Assembly: GCA_026005095.1 (NCBI GenBank)
Contig: BPKK01000011.1
Location: forward strand, 1 to 64,000
Reading direction: 5' to 3'
From: Silanimonas sp.
GTDB taxonomy: Bacteria > Pseudomonadota > Gammaproteobacteria > Xanthomonadales > Xanthomonadaceae
Length of the DNA stretch: 64,000 bases
Part shown: in pieces, positions 9,567 through 22,862 of the stretch
Layout: every line of letters starts with the position of its first letter
How positions within the stretch are numbered: position 1 is the stretch's first letter
Notes under the pieces: model-generated
What the model was told of the DNA's origin: nothing
The model's database searches: none
Seen by the model: only the letters and a program-made list of their open reading frames with translations
Position numbers and translations under genes: made by a program

Positions 9567-10292
9567 ATGAGCCCCTCCATCGATCTTCTGGTCCACGGCG
9601 CTTCCGGCCGCATGGGCCAGCGACTTCTCGCCCTGCTGCCGGAATTCCCTGCCCTGCGCCTCGTGGCCGCGGTGGCGCGCCGTGCCAGCGGCCTTGGCCT
9701 GCCGGAAGGACTGGCGCTGCCGGCTGAACGGCTGGCCGAGGCACCGGCGTTCGGCCTGATGATCGACTTCAGCCTCCCCGAGGCCTTCGATGCCGCGCTG
9801 GCTCTGGCGGTGGCGCGACGGGCGGCCTTTGTCAGTGGCACCACCGGGCTTGCCCCGCGCCAGCGTGAGGCGCTCGAGGCCGCGGCCCGGCAGGTACCGG
9901 TGCTGTGGGCAGCCAACTTCAGCCTCGGAGTAGCCGTGCTCTCCGAACTCGTCGAGCAGGCGGCGCGCGCCCTGCCGGGCTGGGACCTCGACATCGTGGA
10001 GAGCCACCACGTGCACAAGCAGGATGCGCCCTCGGGCACGGCGCTGGCACTCGGTGCTGTGGCCGAGGCCGGTGGTGCCCGGCCGCGCTATGCCAGTCTG
10101 CGGGCGGGCGATATCGTGGGCGAGCACTGGCTGCAGTTCGCCTCGGCGGGCGAGCGGCTGGAACTGGCGCACCGCGCCACCTCGCGCGACATCTTCGCCC
10201 GCGGTGCCCTCGCCGTGGGCGCCTGGCTGGCGGGCCGTCCGCCCGGCTGCTACACCATGCGCGACTGGGTGGCCCGCAAGCGCCAGGCCTGA
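9567..10292 (+). CDS. dapB: 4-hydroxy-tetrahydrodipicolinate reductase
   Basis: DapB makes tetrahydrodipicolinate with NAD(P)H in the diaminopimelate/lysine pathway. The 241-residue protein has the N-terminal nucleotide-binding HGASGRMGQ (9-17), FVSGTTGL, and the active-site segment ESHHVHKQDAPSGTA that carries the catalytic His pair and Lys. Family members are usually 260-275 residues; the shortening appears to lie in the N-terminal half, where the inter-strand segments are brief. It sits 43 bases after dnaJ and before carA, an order found in xanthomonads and in the dapB-carAB region of E. coli and Pseudomonas. Confidence 0.95.
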   Translation: MSPSIDLLVHGASGRMGQRLLALLPEFPALRLVAAVARRASGLGLPEGLALPAERLAEAPAFGLMIDFSLPEAFDAALALAVARRAAFVSGTTGLAPRQREALEAAARQVPVLWAANFSLGVAVLSELVEQAARALPGWDLDIVESHHVHKQDAPSGTALALGAVAEAGGARPRYASLRAGDIVGEHWLQFASAGERLELAHRATSRDIFARGALAVGAWLAGRPPGCYTMRDWVARKRQA

Positions 10293-10335
10293 ACCCGGCG
10301 GGCGGGCATCGGCCTTCCGCCGCGCCCGCTTCCGC

Positions 10336-10364
10336 TGGCGCCCGCCTGGCTTCACGGCTACAAT
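10336..10364 (+). promoter_or_regulatory. putative carA promoter
   Basis: A good -10 hexamer TACAAT (10359-10364) stands out in GC-rich DNA, with a weak -35 TGGCGC 17 bases upstream. It would give a leader of about 90 nt before the carA GTG. No arginine or pyrimidine operator was recognised. Confidence 0.4.
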
Positions 10365-10459
10365 CCCGGCTCGCCTGACTCCTCATTCCTTGCGCCCGTC
10401 CCTGGCGGGTGCGGGGGTGCGCACGCCGCGCGAGTCTCCCCACCACAAGGGCGATCGAA

Positions 10460-11581
10460 GTGACCCAACCCGCCATTCTCGCGCTCGAAGACGGAACCGT
10501 GTTCGAGGGCGTTTCCGTCGGCGCGCCTGGCCTCTCCGTGGGCGAGGTGGTATTCAACACCGCGCTCACCGGTTATCAGGAAATCCTCACCGACCCTTCC
10601 TATGCGCGGCAGATGGTCACCCTGACCTATCCGCACATCGGCAACACCGGCTGCACGCCGGAAGACGATGAGGCGGCAAAGGTCTGGTGCGCCGGTCTGA
10701 TCGTGCGCGACGTGCCGCGCCGCCCCAGCAACTGGCGTAGTCGCGAGGCGCTACCGGCGTGGTTGCAAAAGCGCGGTGTGGTGGCGATCGCCGGCATCGA
10801 CACCCGCAGGCTCACCCGCCTGCTGCGCGAGCGCGGCGCCCAGAACGGGGCGCTGATGGCCGGCGACATCGACGCGGACAGGGCGATCGAAGCGGCGCGC
10901 AAGTTCCCGGGCCTGAAAGGTCTCGACCTCGCCCAGGTGGTCAGCACCGACCGCGCCTATGAGTGGACGGAAGGCTCGTTCGACCTTGAGCGTGGCGGCT
11001 TTGCCCGTTCCGGAGGCCGCTTCCATGTCGTGGCCTACGACTTCGGTGTGAAGACCAACATCCTGCGCCTGCTCGCCGACCGCGGCTGCCGGCTCACCGT
11101 GGTGCCGGCCAGGACGCCAGCCGCCGAGGTGCTGGCGATGAAGCCCGATGGCGTGTTCCTCTCCAATGGCCCTGGTGATCCGGCGCCCTGCGATTACGCC
11201 ATCGCCGCGATTGTCGAGATCCTCGAGGCGAAGATCCCGACCTTCGGGATCTGCCTTGGCCACCAGCTCCTGGCCCTGGCCAGCGGTGCGAAGACGCTGA
11301 AGATGAAGTTTGGCCACCACGGTGCCAACCATCCGGTGCAGGACCTCGACTCCGGCCGGGTGATGATCACCAGCCAGAACCACGGCTTTGCCGTCGACGA
11401 GGCCACGTTGCCGCCCACCCTGCGCGTGACCCACCGCTCGTTGTTCGATGGCAGCAACCAGGGCATCGCCCGCACCGACGTGCCGGCCTTCGGCTTCCAG
11501 GGCCATCCCGAGGCTAGTCCCGGGCCGCACGACGTGGCCGGTCTGTTCGATCGGTTCATCGCGCTCATGCAGGCAGGCTGA
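10460..11581 (+). CDS. carA: carbamoyl-phosphate synthase small subunit
   Basis: CarA is the glutaminase subunit that supplies ammonia to CarB for carbamoyl phosphate, the precursor of arginine and pyrimidines. The 373-residue protein has the CarA N-terminal domain ([28 protein letters not shown]) and a class I glutaminase domain with the nucleophile Cys in [15 protein letters not shown] and the catalytic His/Glu in [13 protein letters not shown]. The start is GTG at 10460 ([12 protein letters not shown]), which aligns with homologs; longer in-frame options add an Arg-rich stretch unlike the family. The carB partner lies 2 kb downstream, beyond an inserted peptidase gene. Confidence 0.96.
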   Translation: MTQPAILALEDGTVFEGVSVGAPGLSVGEVVFNTALTGYQEILTDPSYARQMVTLTYPHIGNTGCTPEDDEAAKVWCAGLIVRDVPRRPSNWRSREALPAWLQKRGVVAIAGIDTRRLTRLLRERGAQNGALMAGDIDADRAIEAARKFPGLKGLDLAQVVSTDRAYEWTEGSFDLERGGFARSGGRFHVVAYDFGVKTNILRLLADRGCRLTVVPARTPAAEVLAMKPDGVFLSNGPGDPAPCDYAIAAIVEILEAKIPTFGICLGHQLLALASGAKTLKMKFGHHGANHPVQDLDSGRVMITSQNHGFAVDEATLPPTLRVTHRSLFDGSNQGIARTDVPAFGFQGHPEASPGPHDVAGLFDRFIALMQAG

Positions 11582-11625
11582 TCTCACTGCCCCCCTTTCC
11601 CCAATCCGAGAAGGTGGACCATCCC

Positions 11626-13539
11626 ATGCTCCTTCGCCGCATCCTCCTCCTGCTTGGCCTCGTGCTTGGCGGCGGTTTCGCCAAGGCCACCACGGTCCCC
11701 ATCGCTGATTTCTTCAAGGACCCCGAGTTCACCAGTGTTTCCCTTTCGCCCACGGGGGAATACATCACTGTTTCCGTTCCGCAGGGCGATCGCACGGTGC
11801 TGGCAGCCTTCCGCGTGAAGGACATGAAGCTGGTCGGCAAGTGGGACTACGGCGCGGAGCGGCACATCGACGCAGTGCGCTGGGTGAACGACGAGCGCTT
11901 CTTCCTTTACGTCACGCGCAAGACCGGTCGCTTCGATTTCCGTGTCGGCACCCCGGACGTGTACGTGAGCGACGTCGATGGCCGTCGCCGGATCGACATC
12001 CCGAATGGCGGTACCTACCAGATCGTCGATACGCTCCCCGACGATCCGAAGAACATCCTCGTCCAGCGCTCGGTCGAGTCGGCCTTCCTGTTCCGGATGG
12101 ACGTCTACACCGGTCGGATCAACCCGGTGGCCACGGCCCCGGTGCGCTTCGGCAGCTTCCAGCTCGACCATGAGGGCAATGTGCGTTACGTCGTCGGTAC
12201 GGAAGAGAACGGCGATACCGTGATCCTCCGCCGCGATGGCGACACTTGGACCCAGATCCACCGCGCCGCGATGGGAGAGTCGACTCGCATTCCCCGTGGC
12301 TTTGCCCGGGACAATCGGCGGGTGGTGTTCGAGGTGAGTGACCATGGCGAGCCTGCCCGCCTGGTGTCGATCGACCCGGAGGCCGAAGGGGAAGTGCTGC
12401 TGGCGCGCAATCCCAACGTCGATCCCGGTGCCATTCTGCGCAGCAGCGATCGTCGTGACATGATCGCGGTGGCCTTCGAGGACGGACTGCCGGGCTACGA
12501 GTTCCTGGCCAAAGACCATGAAGAAGCCAAGGTCTACGCCGGGCTCATCAACGCCTTCCCGGAGCATGCCGTCTCTTTCCGTGGCGTCAGCAAGGACGGG
12601 CGGTACATCCTGTTCCTCGCCTATAGCGACGTCGATCCGGGTTCCTACTACCTTTTCGACCGCAGCAGCGGGCGTGCCAAGTTCCTGCTGGCCAGCCGCA
12701 GCTGGATCAAGCCGGAGCAGATGTCGCCCATGCGCCCGGTGCAGATCCCGGCGCGTGACGGCACCGTGCTGCATGGCTACCTCACCGTGCCGCGCAACAG
12801 CGATGGCAGGAACCTGCCGCTCATCCTCAATCCGCACGGCGGCCCGCACGGCATCCGCGACAGCTGGGGCTTCAACCCGGAGGTGCAGTTCCTCGCCAAC
12901 CGCGGCTATGCGGTGCTCCAGGTCAACTTCCGTGGCTCGGGTGGCTACGGGGCGGCACATGAGCGCGCCGGCTATCGCCAGTGGGGCCGGGTGATGATCG
13001 ACGACATGACCGATGCGGTGCGTTGGGCGATCGGCCAGGGCATCGCCGACAAGGATCGCATCTGCAGCTATGGGGCCTCTTATGGCGGTTATGCCGCACT
13101 CCAGGCCGTGGTTCGCGAGCCAGATCTCTACCGCTGCACCATCGGGTACGTGGGCGTCTACAGTCTGCCGCTGATGTTCCGTGATGGCGACATCCCGCAG
13201 ACGCCCTCGGGGCGTGCCTACCTGCGCCGTGTCATGCCCGAGGGACTGGCCGAGCAGCAGGCGCAGTCGCCGGCCTACAACATCGACCGGATCAACATCC
13301 CGGTGATGCTGGTGCATGGCGCCAAGGACCAGCGGGTGCCGATGAGCCACTACCGGCTCCTGCTCGATCGGTTGACGGAAGCCGGTAAGCCGCCGCAGGA
13401 CACCCTGGTCAAGGAAAAGGAAGGGCACGGCTTCTACGACTTCAATAACCAGGTCGAGCTGTACACCCGTATGCAGGCCTTCCTCGACCAGCATATCGGC
13501 CAGGTCCGAAAGGACGCCGGGGCCGGTGCTTCACCTTAA
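11626..13539 (+). CDS. secreted S9-family prolyl oligopeptidase
   Basis: A 637-residue serine peptidase of the alpha/beta-hydrolase S9 family (dipeptidyl peptidase/acylaminoacyl peptidase type). A signal peptide ([21 protein letters not shown]) suggests a periplasmic or exported enzyme. An N-terminal beta-propeller (about 25-390) precedes the catalytic domain with NPHGGPHG (oxyanion region), the nucleophile Ser in YGASYGGYA, Asp in [10 protein letters not shown] and His in KEGHGFYD. The ATG at 11626 gives the cleanest signal peptide; a GTG four codons earlier is possible. It sits between carA and carB, with 44 bases each side, so it is probably cotranscribed with them. Substrate unknown, probably peptides. 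Confidence 0.9.
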   Translation: MLLRRILLLLGLVLGGGFAKATTVPIADFFKDPEFTSVSLSPTGEYITVSVPQGDRTVLAAFRVKDMKLVGKWDYGAERHIDAVRWVNDERFFLYVTRKTGRFDFRVGTPDVYVSDVDGRRRIDIPNGGTYQIVDTLPDDPKNILVQRSVESAFLFRMDVYTGRINPVATAPVRFGSFQLDHEGNVRYVVGTEENGDTVILRRDGDTWTQIHRAAMGESTRIPRGFARDNRRVVFEVSDHGEPARLVSIDPEAEGEVLLARNPNVDPGAILRSSDRRDMIAVAFEDGLPGYEFLAKDHEEAKVYAGLINAFPEHAVSFRGVSKDGRYILFLAYSDVDPGSYYLFDRSSGRAKFLLASRSWIKPEQMSPMRPVQIPARDGTVLHGYLTVPRNSDGRNLPLILNPHGGPHGIRDSWGFNPEVQFLANRGYAVLQVNFRGSGGYGAAHERAGYRQWGRVMIDDMTDAVRWAIGQGIADKDRICSYGASYGGYAALQAVVREPDLYRCTIGYVGVYSLPLMFRDGDIPQTPSGRAYLRRVMPEGLAEQQAQSPAYNIDRINIPVMLVHGAKDQRVPMSHYRLLLDRLTEAGKPPQDTLVKEKEGHGFYDFNNQVELYTRMQAFLDQHIGQVRKDAGAGASP

Positions 13540-13583
13540 GCCGGGATGTTCCGGAATCCGTTCCACGCACAGAGTCTGACCGC

Positions 13584-16807
<3,224 letters not shown>

Positions 16808-16811
<4 letters not shown>

Positions 16812-17284
16812 GGGCCCCCCTCACCAGCAAGGGCGCGGCGCGGCTGCGCGAGGAACTCGAGCGCCTGAAGACCGTCGACCGGCCGAAGGTGATCGAGGCG
16901 ATCGCCGAGGCCCGTGCCCATGGCGATCTCAAGGAGAACGCCGAGTACCACGCCGCCCGCGAGCAGCAGGGCTTCATCGAGGGCCGCATCAAGGAACTCG
17001 AATACACCCTTTCGCATGCCCAGGTGATCGACATCGGCTCACTCAATGCCGGCTCGCGCATCGTCTTCGGTGCCACCGTGGAACTGGCCGACGTCGATAC
17101 CGACGAGCGGGTGACCTACACGATCGTCGGCGACCTGGAGAGCGACATCAGGCAGCGCCTGATCTCGGTGTCTTCGCCGGTGGCGCGGGCGCTGATCGGC
17201 AAGCACGAGGGCGATACCGTGACCATCGACGCCCCGGGCGGGCAGCGCGAGTACGAGATCACCGCCGTCCGCTACATTGGCTGA
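16808..17284 (+). CDS. greA: transcription elongation factor GreA
   Basis: GreA rescues backtracked RNA polymerase by stimulating cleavage of the nascent RNA. The 158-residue protein has the standard length, an N-terminal coiled coil (1-75) with the tip acidic residues in [18 protein letters not shown], and the FKBP-like C-terminal domain ending [20 protein letters not shown]. The ATG overlaps the carB stop (ATGA), so carB and greA are coupled; carB-greA adjacency is common in gammaproteobacteria. Confidence 0.97.
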
Positions 17285-17295
17285 CGGAGGCGCGG

Positions 17296-18258
17296 ATGGC
17301 GCCTTCCGAGCGCATTCCCGATGAGGCGGCGCAGGCTCTGGTGCTGCTGCTGCCCGCCCGTCGCCATTTCGCCGGACAGGCGATTTCCCCGTCCATCGCT
17401 CGGGCCCTGGGGCGTGCCAGGGCGGTCCGGGCCGAGGCGGGGGAACTGGCCCAACTGCGCCGCCCTTTCCGCCCGCTGCCCGCCGGGCACTGGCCGAGCG
17501 CCGTGCTGATCGAGGCGCTGGAGCGTCCGGAGCAGGATCTGCGGCCCTTTCTTTGGCTGCGGGCCGATCCGGTCTGGCTGCGTCCCGACCTCAGCACCGC
17601 ACGGCTGATGGCTTGGGCCAATCTCGGGCTTACTGCCGAGGAGGCGGAAGCGCTTGCCGCGCCGCTGCGGCCCCTGTTCGGGGAGTTCGGCCATGCCCTG
17701 GTACTTCGCGGCCCGGAGGCGTGGGTGCTGCAATGCCCGCCAGAGACCCGCCTGCCCGGGTTCCCGCACCCGCTGGCGGCGCTTGGCGACGATGCCTTCC
17801 CCTATCTGCCGCAGGGGGCGGAGGCCCGCCGCTGGCGCAGCCTGCTGGGCGAAGCCCAGGTGCTGCTGCACCAGCATCCGGTGAATGCGGAACGCCAGCG
17901 CCGCGGCCTGCCGCCGGCCAACAGCCTGTGGTTCTGGGGCGGGGGGCGGCTGCCCGACCGGGTGGAAGGCCCGGCGGGGCGGGTGGCCACGGCCGATCCC
18001 GAGCTCGCCGCCTATGCCCGCGCCGCGGGCGCCGAAGTCGGAACCGAGATCGATGCCACGCACCCCGGGCTGATCGATCTTCGGGCGGAGCGGCGCTGGG
18101 CGGCGGTGGAGACGCTGGTGGCCCTCGGCCGGTCGGCGCTGGGGCAGGGGGCGCTCACCCGCCTCGTACTCGATTTCGCCGATGGCGAAGTGCTGCACCT
18201 CGTGCGCTCGCAGCGCTGGCACGTCTGGAAGCCGCCTTACCCGGGATTTGCGGCGTGA
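17296..18258 (+). CDS. conserved protein coupled to recJ (COG4255-like)
   Basis: A 320-residue soluble protein with no signal peptide or membrane segment. It resembles a family (COG4255 from memory) often labelled phosphoglycerate-mutase-like in xanthomonads and betaproteobacteria. The most conserved-looking segment is LLHQHPVNAERQRRGLPPAN followed at once by SLWFWGGGRLP; an N-x-x-R-x-x-x-G-L-P-x-x-N-S-x-W-F-W-G-G-G pattern recalls cofactor-independent phosphoglycerate mutases, but their metal-binding Ser/His/Asp sites are not evident. A GGAGG site lies 6 bases before the ATG. It follows greA by 11 bases and overlaps recJ by 4. Its activity is unknown; coupling to recJ hints at a link that is only contextual. 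Confidence 0.8.
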   Translation: MAPSERIPDEAAQALVLLLPARRHFAGQAISPSIARALGRARAVRAEAGELAQLRRPFRPLPAGHWPSAVLIEALERPEQDLRPFLWLRADPVWLRPDLSTARLMAWANLGLTAEEAEALAAPLRPLFGEFGHALVLRGPEAWVLQCPPETRLPGFPHPLAALGDDAFPYLPQGAEARRWRSLLGEAQVLLHQHPVNAERQRRGLPPANSLWFWGGGRLPDRVEGPAGRVATADPELAAYARAAGAEVGTEIDATHPGLIDLRAERRWAAVETLVALGRSALGQGALTRLVLDFADGEVLHLVRSQRWHVWKPPYPGFAA

Positions 18259-19973
18259 GTCCCGGCCCGGTCTTGCGCCGCCGGCCGGTGCCGGCACTGG
18301 GCGACTGGCCCGCCGACACACCGCCGCTGCTGCGCCGACTCTATGCCGCGCGCGGCATCACTTCAGCCAGTGAGGCGGAACTGCGCCTCGCCCGGCTACT
18401 CTCGCCGGCCGCACTGGGCGGCATCGACGCTGCCGTGGCGCTGCTGCACGAGGCCCTGCGCCATGACGCCCACATCGTGGTGGTGGGCGACTTCGACTGT
18501 GATGGCGCCACCGGCACAGCGGTGGCTGTGCGGGGTCTGCGCCTGCTCGGGGCGCGCCGTGTCTCCTACCGCGTGCCGCATCGCATCGCCCATGGCTATG
18601 GGCTCTCTCCGGCCCTGGTGGAGGAGGAACTGGCGCCGATCGCGCCGGACCTCGTCATCACCGTCGATTCCGGCATCGCCTGCCTCGCCGGGGTGGAGGC
18701 CGCCCGGGCCCGTGGCTGGCGGGTGCTGGTCACCGACCACCACCTGCCTGGCGAAGTACTGCCCAGGGCCGATGCCATCGTCAATCCCAACCTGCGCGGC
18801 GACGGCTTCCCGAGCAAGGCGCTGGCCGGTGTGGGGGTGGTGTTCTACCTTCTGCTCGCCCTGCGGGCACGCCTGCGCGCCCTGGGCGAGCCCGGCGGCG
18901 AGGCCGATCTCGCCAGCCTGCTCGACCTGGTGGCCGTGGGCACCGTCGCCGACCTCGTGCCGCTCGATTACAACAACCGCCTGCTGGTGGCTGCCGGCCT
19001 CAAGCGCCTGCGGGCCGGGCAGGGGCAGCCCGGCCTGCTCGCCCTGGCCGCGGTGGCGCAGCGCCGCCTGCCATTGCTCACCGCCAGCGATATCGGCTTT
19101 GGCATCGGGCCGCGGATCAATGCCGCGGGGCGGCTGGAAGACATGACCCTCGGCATCGAATGCCTGCTCACCGATGATGCCGGCCGCGCCGAGGCCCTGG
19201 CGCGCCAGCTCGATGCCATCAATGCCGAGCGCCGCGAGCTGCAACAGCAGATGGTGGAGGAGGCCGAGGCAGCCGCGCTGGCCTTGCCGCTGCCGGAAGG
19301 GGGGCATGATGCCTACTGCCTGTTCGACCCCGGCTGGCATCCCGGCGTAGTCGGTCTCGTGGCCTCCCGGCTGAAAGAGAAGCTGCACCGCCCGGTGATC
19401 GCCTTCGCCCCGGCAGAGCCCGGCGCGGCCACCCTGCGCGGCTCGGCGCGCTCGATTCCCGGCCTGCACATCCGCGATGTGCTGGCCGAGGTCGATGCTG
19501 CCCATCCCGGGCTGATCCTGCGCTATGGCGGCCATGCCATGGCCGCCGGGCTGGCGCTCGAACAGGCGTGCCTCGAGCCCTTCCGGCGAGTCTTCGAAGC
19601 CGCCGTGGCCCGCCATCTCACCGACGAGCTGCGCGAGGCCGAACTCTGGAGCGATGGCGAACTCGCCCCCCAAGAGCTCAACCGCCCTACCGCCGAGGCT
19701 CTGCGCCTTGCCGGTCCCTGGGGGCAGGGCTTTCCCGAACCGCTGTTCGACAGCGAGTTCGAGGTGCGGCACTGGCGGGTCCTGGCCGGTCGGCACCTGA
19801 AGTTCGAACTCGGTATGCCGGGCAGGCCCGGGCCGGTTTCGGCGATCCATTTCGGCGGCGCGGCCCTCGGCGCGCCGCCCCCGCGCGTGCGCCTGGCCTT
19901 CGGTCTCGACCTCGACGATTTTGCCGGTCGGCGCGACGTGCAGTTGCTGGTGCGCCACTGGTGGCCGGCCTGA
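18255..19973 (+). CDS. recJ: single-stranded-DNA exonuclease RecJ
   Basis: RecJ degrades single-stranded DNA 5' to 3' in RecF-pathway recombination, mismatch repair and base-excision repair. The 572-residue protein has the DHH-family motifs: VVGDFDCDGATGTA (E. coli has DFDADGATS), ITVDSGIA, the DHH itself in VTDHHLPGE, and VAVGTVADLVPL. The DHHA1 domain has RYGGHAMAAGL, and the C-terminal OB fold follows. Length matches E. coli RecJ (577). It starts with GTG inside the stop of the preceding gene (4-base overlap), so translation is coupled. Confidence 0.96.
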   Translation: MSPGPVLRRRPVPALGDWPADTPPLLRRLYAARGITSASEAELRLARLLSPAALGGIDAAVALLHEALRHDAHIVVVGDFDCDGATGTAVAVRGLRLLGARRVSYRVPHRIAHGYGLSPALVEEELAPIAPDLVITVDSGIACLAGVEAARARGWRVLVTDHHLPGEVLPRADAIVNPNLRGDGFPSKALAGVGVVFYLLLALRARLRALGEPGGEADLASLLDLVAVGTVADLVPLDYNNRLLVAAGLKRLRAGQGQPGLLALAAVAQRRLPLLTASDIGFGIGPRINAAGRLEDMTLGIECLLTDDAGRAEALARQLDAINAERRELQQQMVEEAEAAALALPLPEGGHDAYCLFDPGWHPGVVGLVASRLKEKLHRPVIAFAPAEPGAATLRGSARSIPGLHIRDVLAEVDAAHPGLILRYGGHAMAAGLALEQACLEPFRRVFEAAVARHLTDELREAELWSDGELAPQELNRPTAEALRLAGPWGQGFPEPLFDSEFEVRHWRVLAGRHLKFELGMPGRPGPVSAIHFGGAALGAPPPRVRLAFGLDLDDFAGRRDVQLLVRHWWPA

Positions 19974-20025
19974 CGCGGCCGGCCCTGCTAGAATCCGCGG
20001 TCTTTCGAATCACCGGGAACGCGCC

Positions 20026-21151
20026 ATGGAAACCAATCCCGTGCGCCAGCGCATCGCCGAGCTCAAGGGCCGGCTGGATGCGCTGAGGGGGTATCTTTGA
20101 CTACGACCGGAAGGTCGAGCGTCTTGAGGAAGTCAGCCGCGAGCTGGAGAGTCCGACGGTCTGGAACGAGCCGGAGCGGGCGCAGGCCCTCGGCCGCGAA
20201 CGGGCTTCGCTGGAAAAGGTGGTCCACGGCATCAGCTCGCTGGACGAGGCGCTGAGCGGCGGGCTCGAGCTGCTCGAGCTCGCGGAGATGGAGAACGACC
20301 TCGAGACCTTCGAGGCCGTGGTGGCCGATGTCGATGCCAGCCAGGCCAAGCTCGAGAAGCTCGAGTTCCAGCGCATGTTCAGCGGCAAGATGGACGCCGC
20401 CAATGCCTACCTCGACATCCAAGCCGGTGCCGGCGGCACCGAGGCCCAAGACTGGGCCGAGATGCTGCTGCGCATGTACCTGCGCTGGTGCGAATCGCGG
20501 GGCTGGAAGACCGAGCTGATGGAAGTCAGCGGCGGCGAAGTGGCCGGTATCAAGTCGGCCACCGTGCGTGTCGAGGGCGACTATGCCTATGGCTGGCTCA
20601 AGACCGAGACCGGCGTGCACCGCCTGGTGCGCAAGTCGCCTTTCGATTCCGACAACCGCCGCCACACCAGCTTCACCTCGGTCTTCGTCTCGCCCGAGGT
20701 GGACGACAAGATTGACATCGCGATCAATCCCGCCGACCTCAAGATCGACGTCTACCGCTCCTCCGGCGCCGGTGGCCAGCACGTCAACAAGACCGAATCG
20801 GCGGTGCGCATCACCCACGTGCCCACCGGCATCGTCGTGGCCTGCCAGAACGGCCGCAGCCAGCACCAGAACCGCGACATGGCGATGCAGATGCTGGCCG
20901 CCAAGCTCTACGAGCTGGAGATGCAGAAGCGCAATGCCGAGAAGGACGCGGTGGAAGCCACCAAGTCCGACATCGGCTGGGGCAGCCAGATCCGCAACTA
21001 CGTGCTCGACCAGAGCCGCATCAAGGACCTGCGCACCGGCGTCGAGCGCTCCGATACCCAGAAGGTACTGGATGGCGATCTCGACGAGTTCGTCGAGGCC
21101 AGCCTGAAAATGGGGCTCGAGGCCGGCGCCAAGCGCAGCGACGCGGCCTGA
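20026..21151 (+). CDS. prfB: peptide chain release factor 2 (programmed +1 frameshift)
   Basis: RF2 ends translation at UGA and UAA. The gene is read as 24 codons from ATG 20026 to an in-frame TGA at 20098-20100, then continues in the +1 frame from GAC at 20099, giving 374 residues. The downstream part carries the stop-recognition tripeptide SPF ([12 protein letters not shown]) and the catalytic GGQ ([19 protein letters not shown]). The frameshift makes RF2 synthesis depend on low RF2, the classic autoregulation. A -10-like TAGAAT lies at 19989-19994. A 72-base pyrimidine-rich gap separates it from lysS, its usual partner. Confidence 0.97.
20086..20101 (+). promoter_or_regulatory. RF2 programmed frameshift site
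   Basis: AGGGGG is followed by TATCTTTGAC. The AGGGGG acts as an internal Shine-Dalgarno just before the slippery CTT TGA C, where the P-site tRNA slips from CUU to UUU. The element matches the E. coli prfB site nearly base for base. Confidence 0.95.
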
Positions 21152-21161
21152 GGCGGCAGTC

Positions 21162-21233
21162 ACCCGTTCCTCCTTCTCCTCATTTCTTCCTTTTCCCCGC
21201 CCTCGCTCCCCACACCTCTCCCCACCGCCCGCC
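21162..21233 (+). other. pyrimidine-rich prfB-lysS spacer
   Basis: About 70 bases made up mostly of C and T, from just after the prfB stop to the lysS start. No Shine-Dalgarno motif is visible in it, although lysS starts directly after it. It holds no reading frame or stem-loop I can support. It may act as an unstructured leader (for example, a ribosomal protein S1 landing site or a Rho-utilisation region). Confidence 0.5.
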
Positions 21234-22751
<1,518 letters not shown>

Positions 22752-22862
22752 GAGTGTGAATCCCATCACGCTTTTTGACATCGCTTGACAATCCAGCCCG
22801 CCCCGGGCCTTCCCATACCGGAGCGGGCGATAGGATGCGGCATCCCCCCTGCCGTTCCCGCC

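Noticed and set aside
11584-13494. 636-codon minus-strand frame opposite the S9 peptidase
   Set aside because: The plus-strand protein has a signal peptide and a complete catalytic triad; the minus frame is His/Val-rich and featureless.
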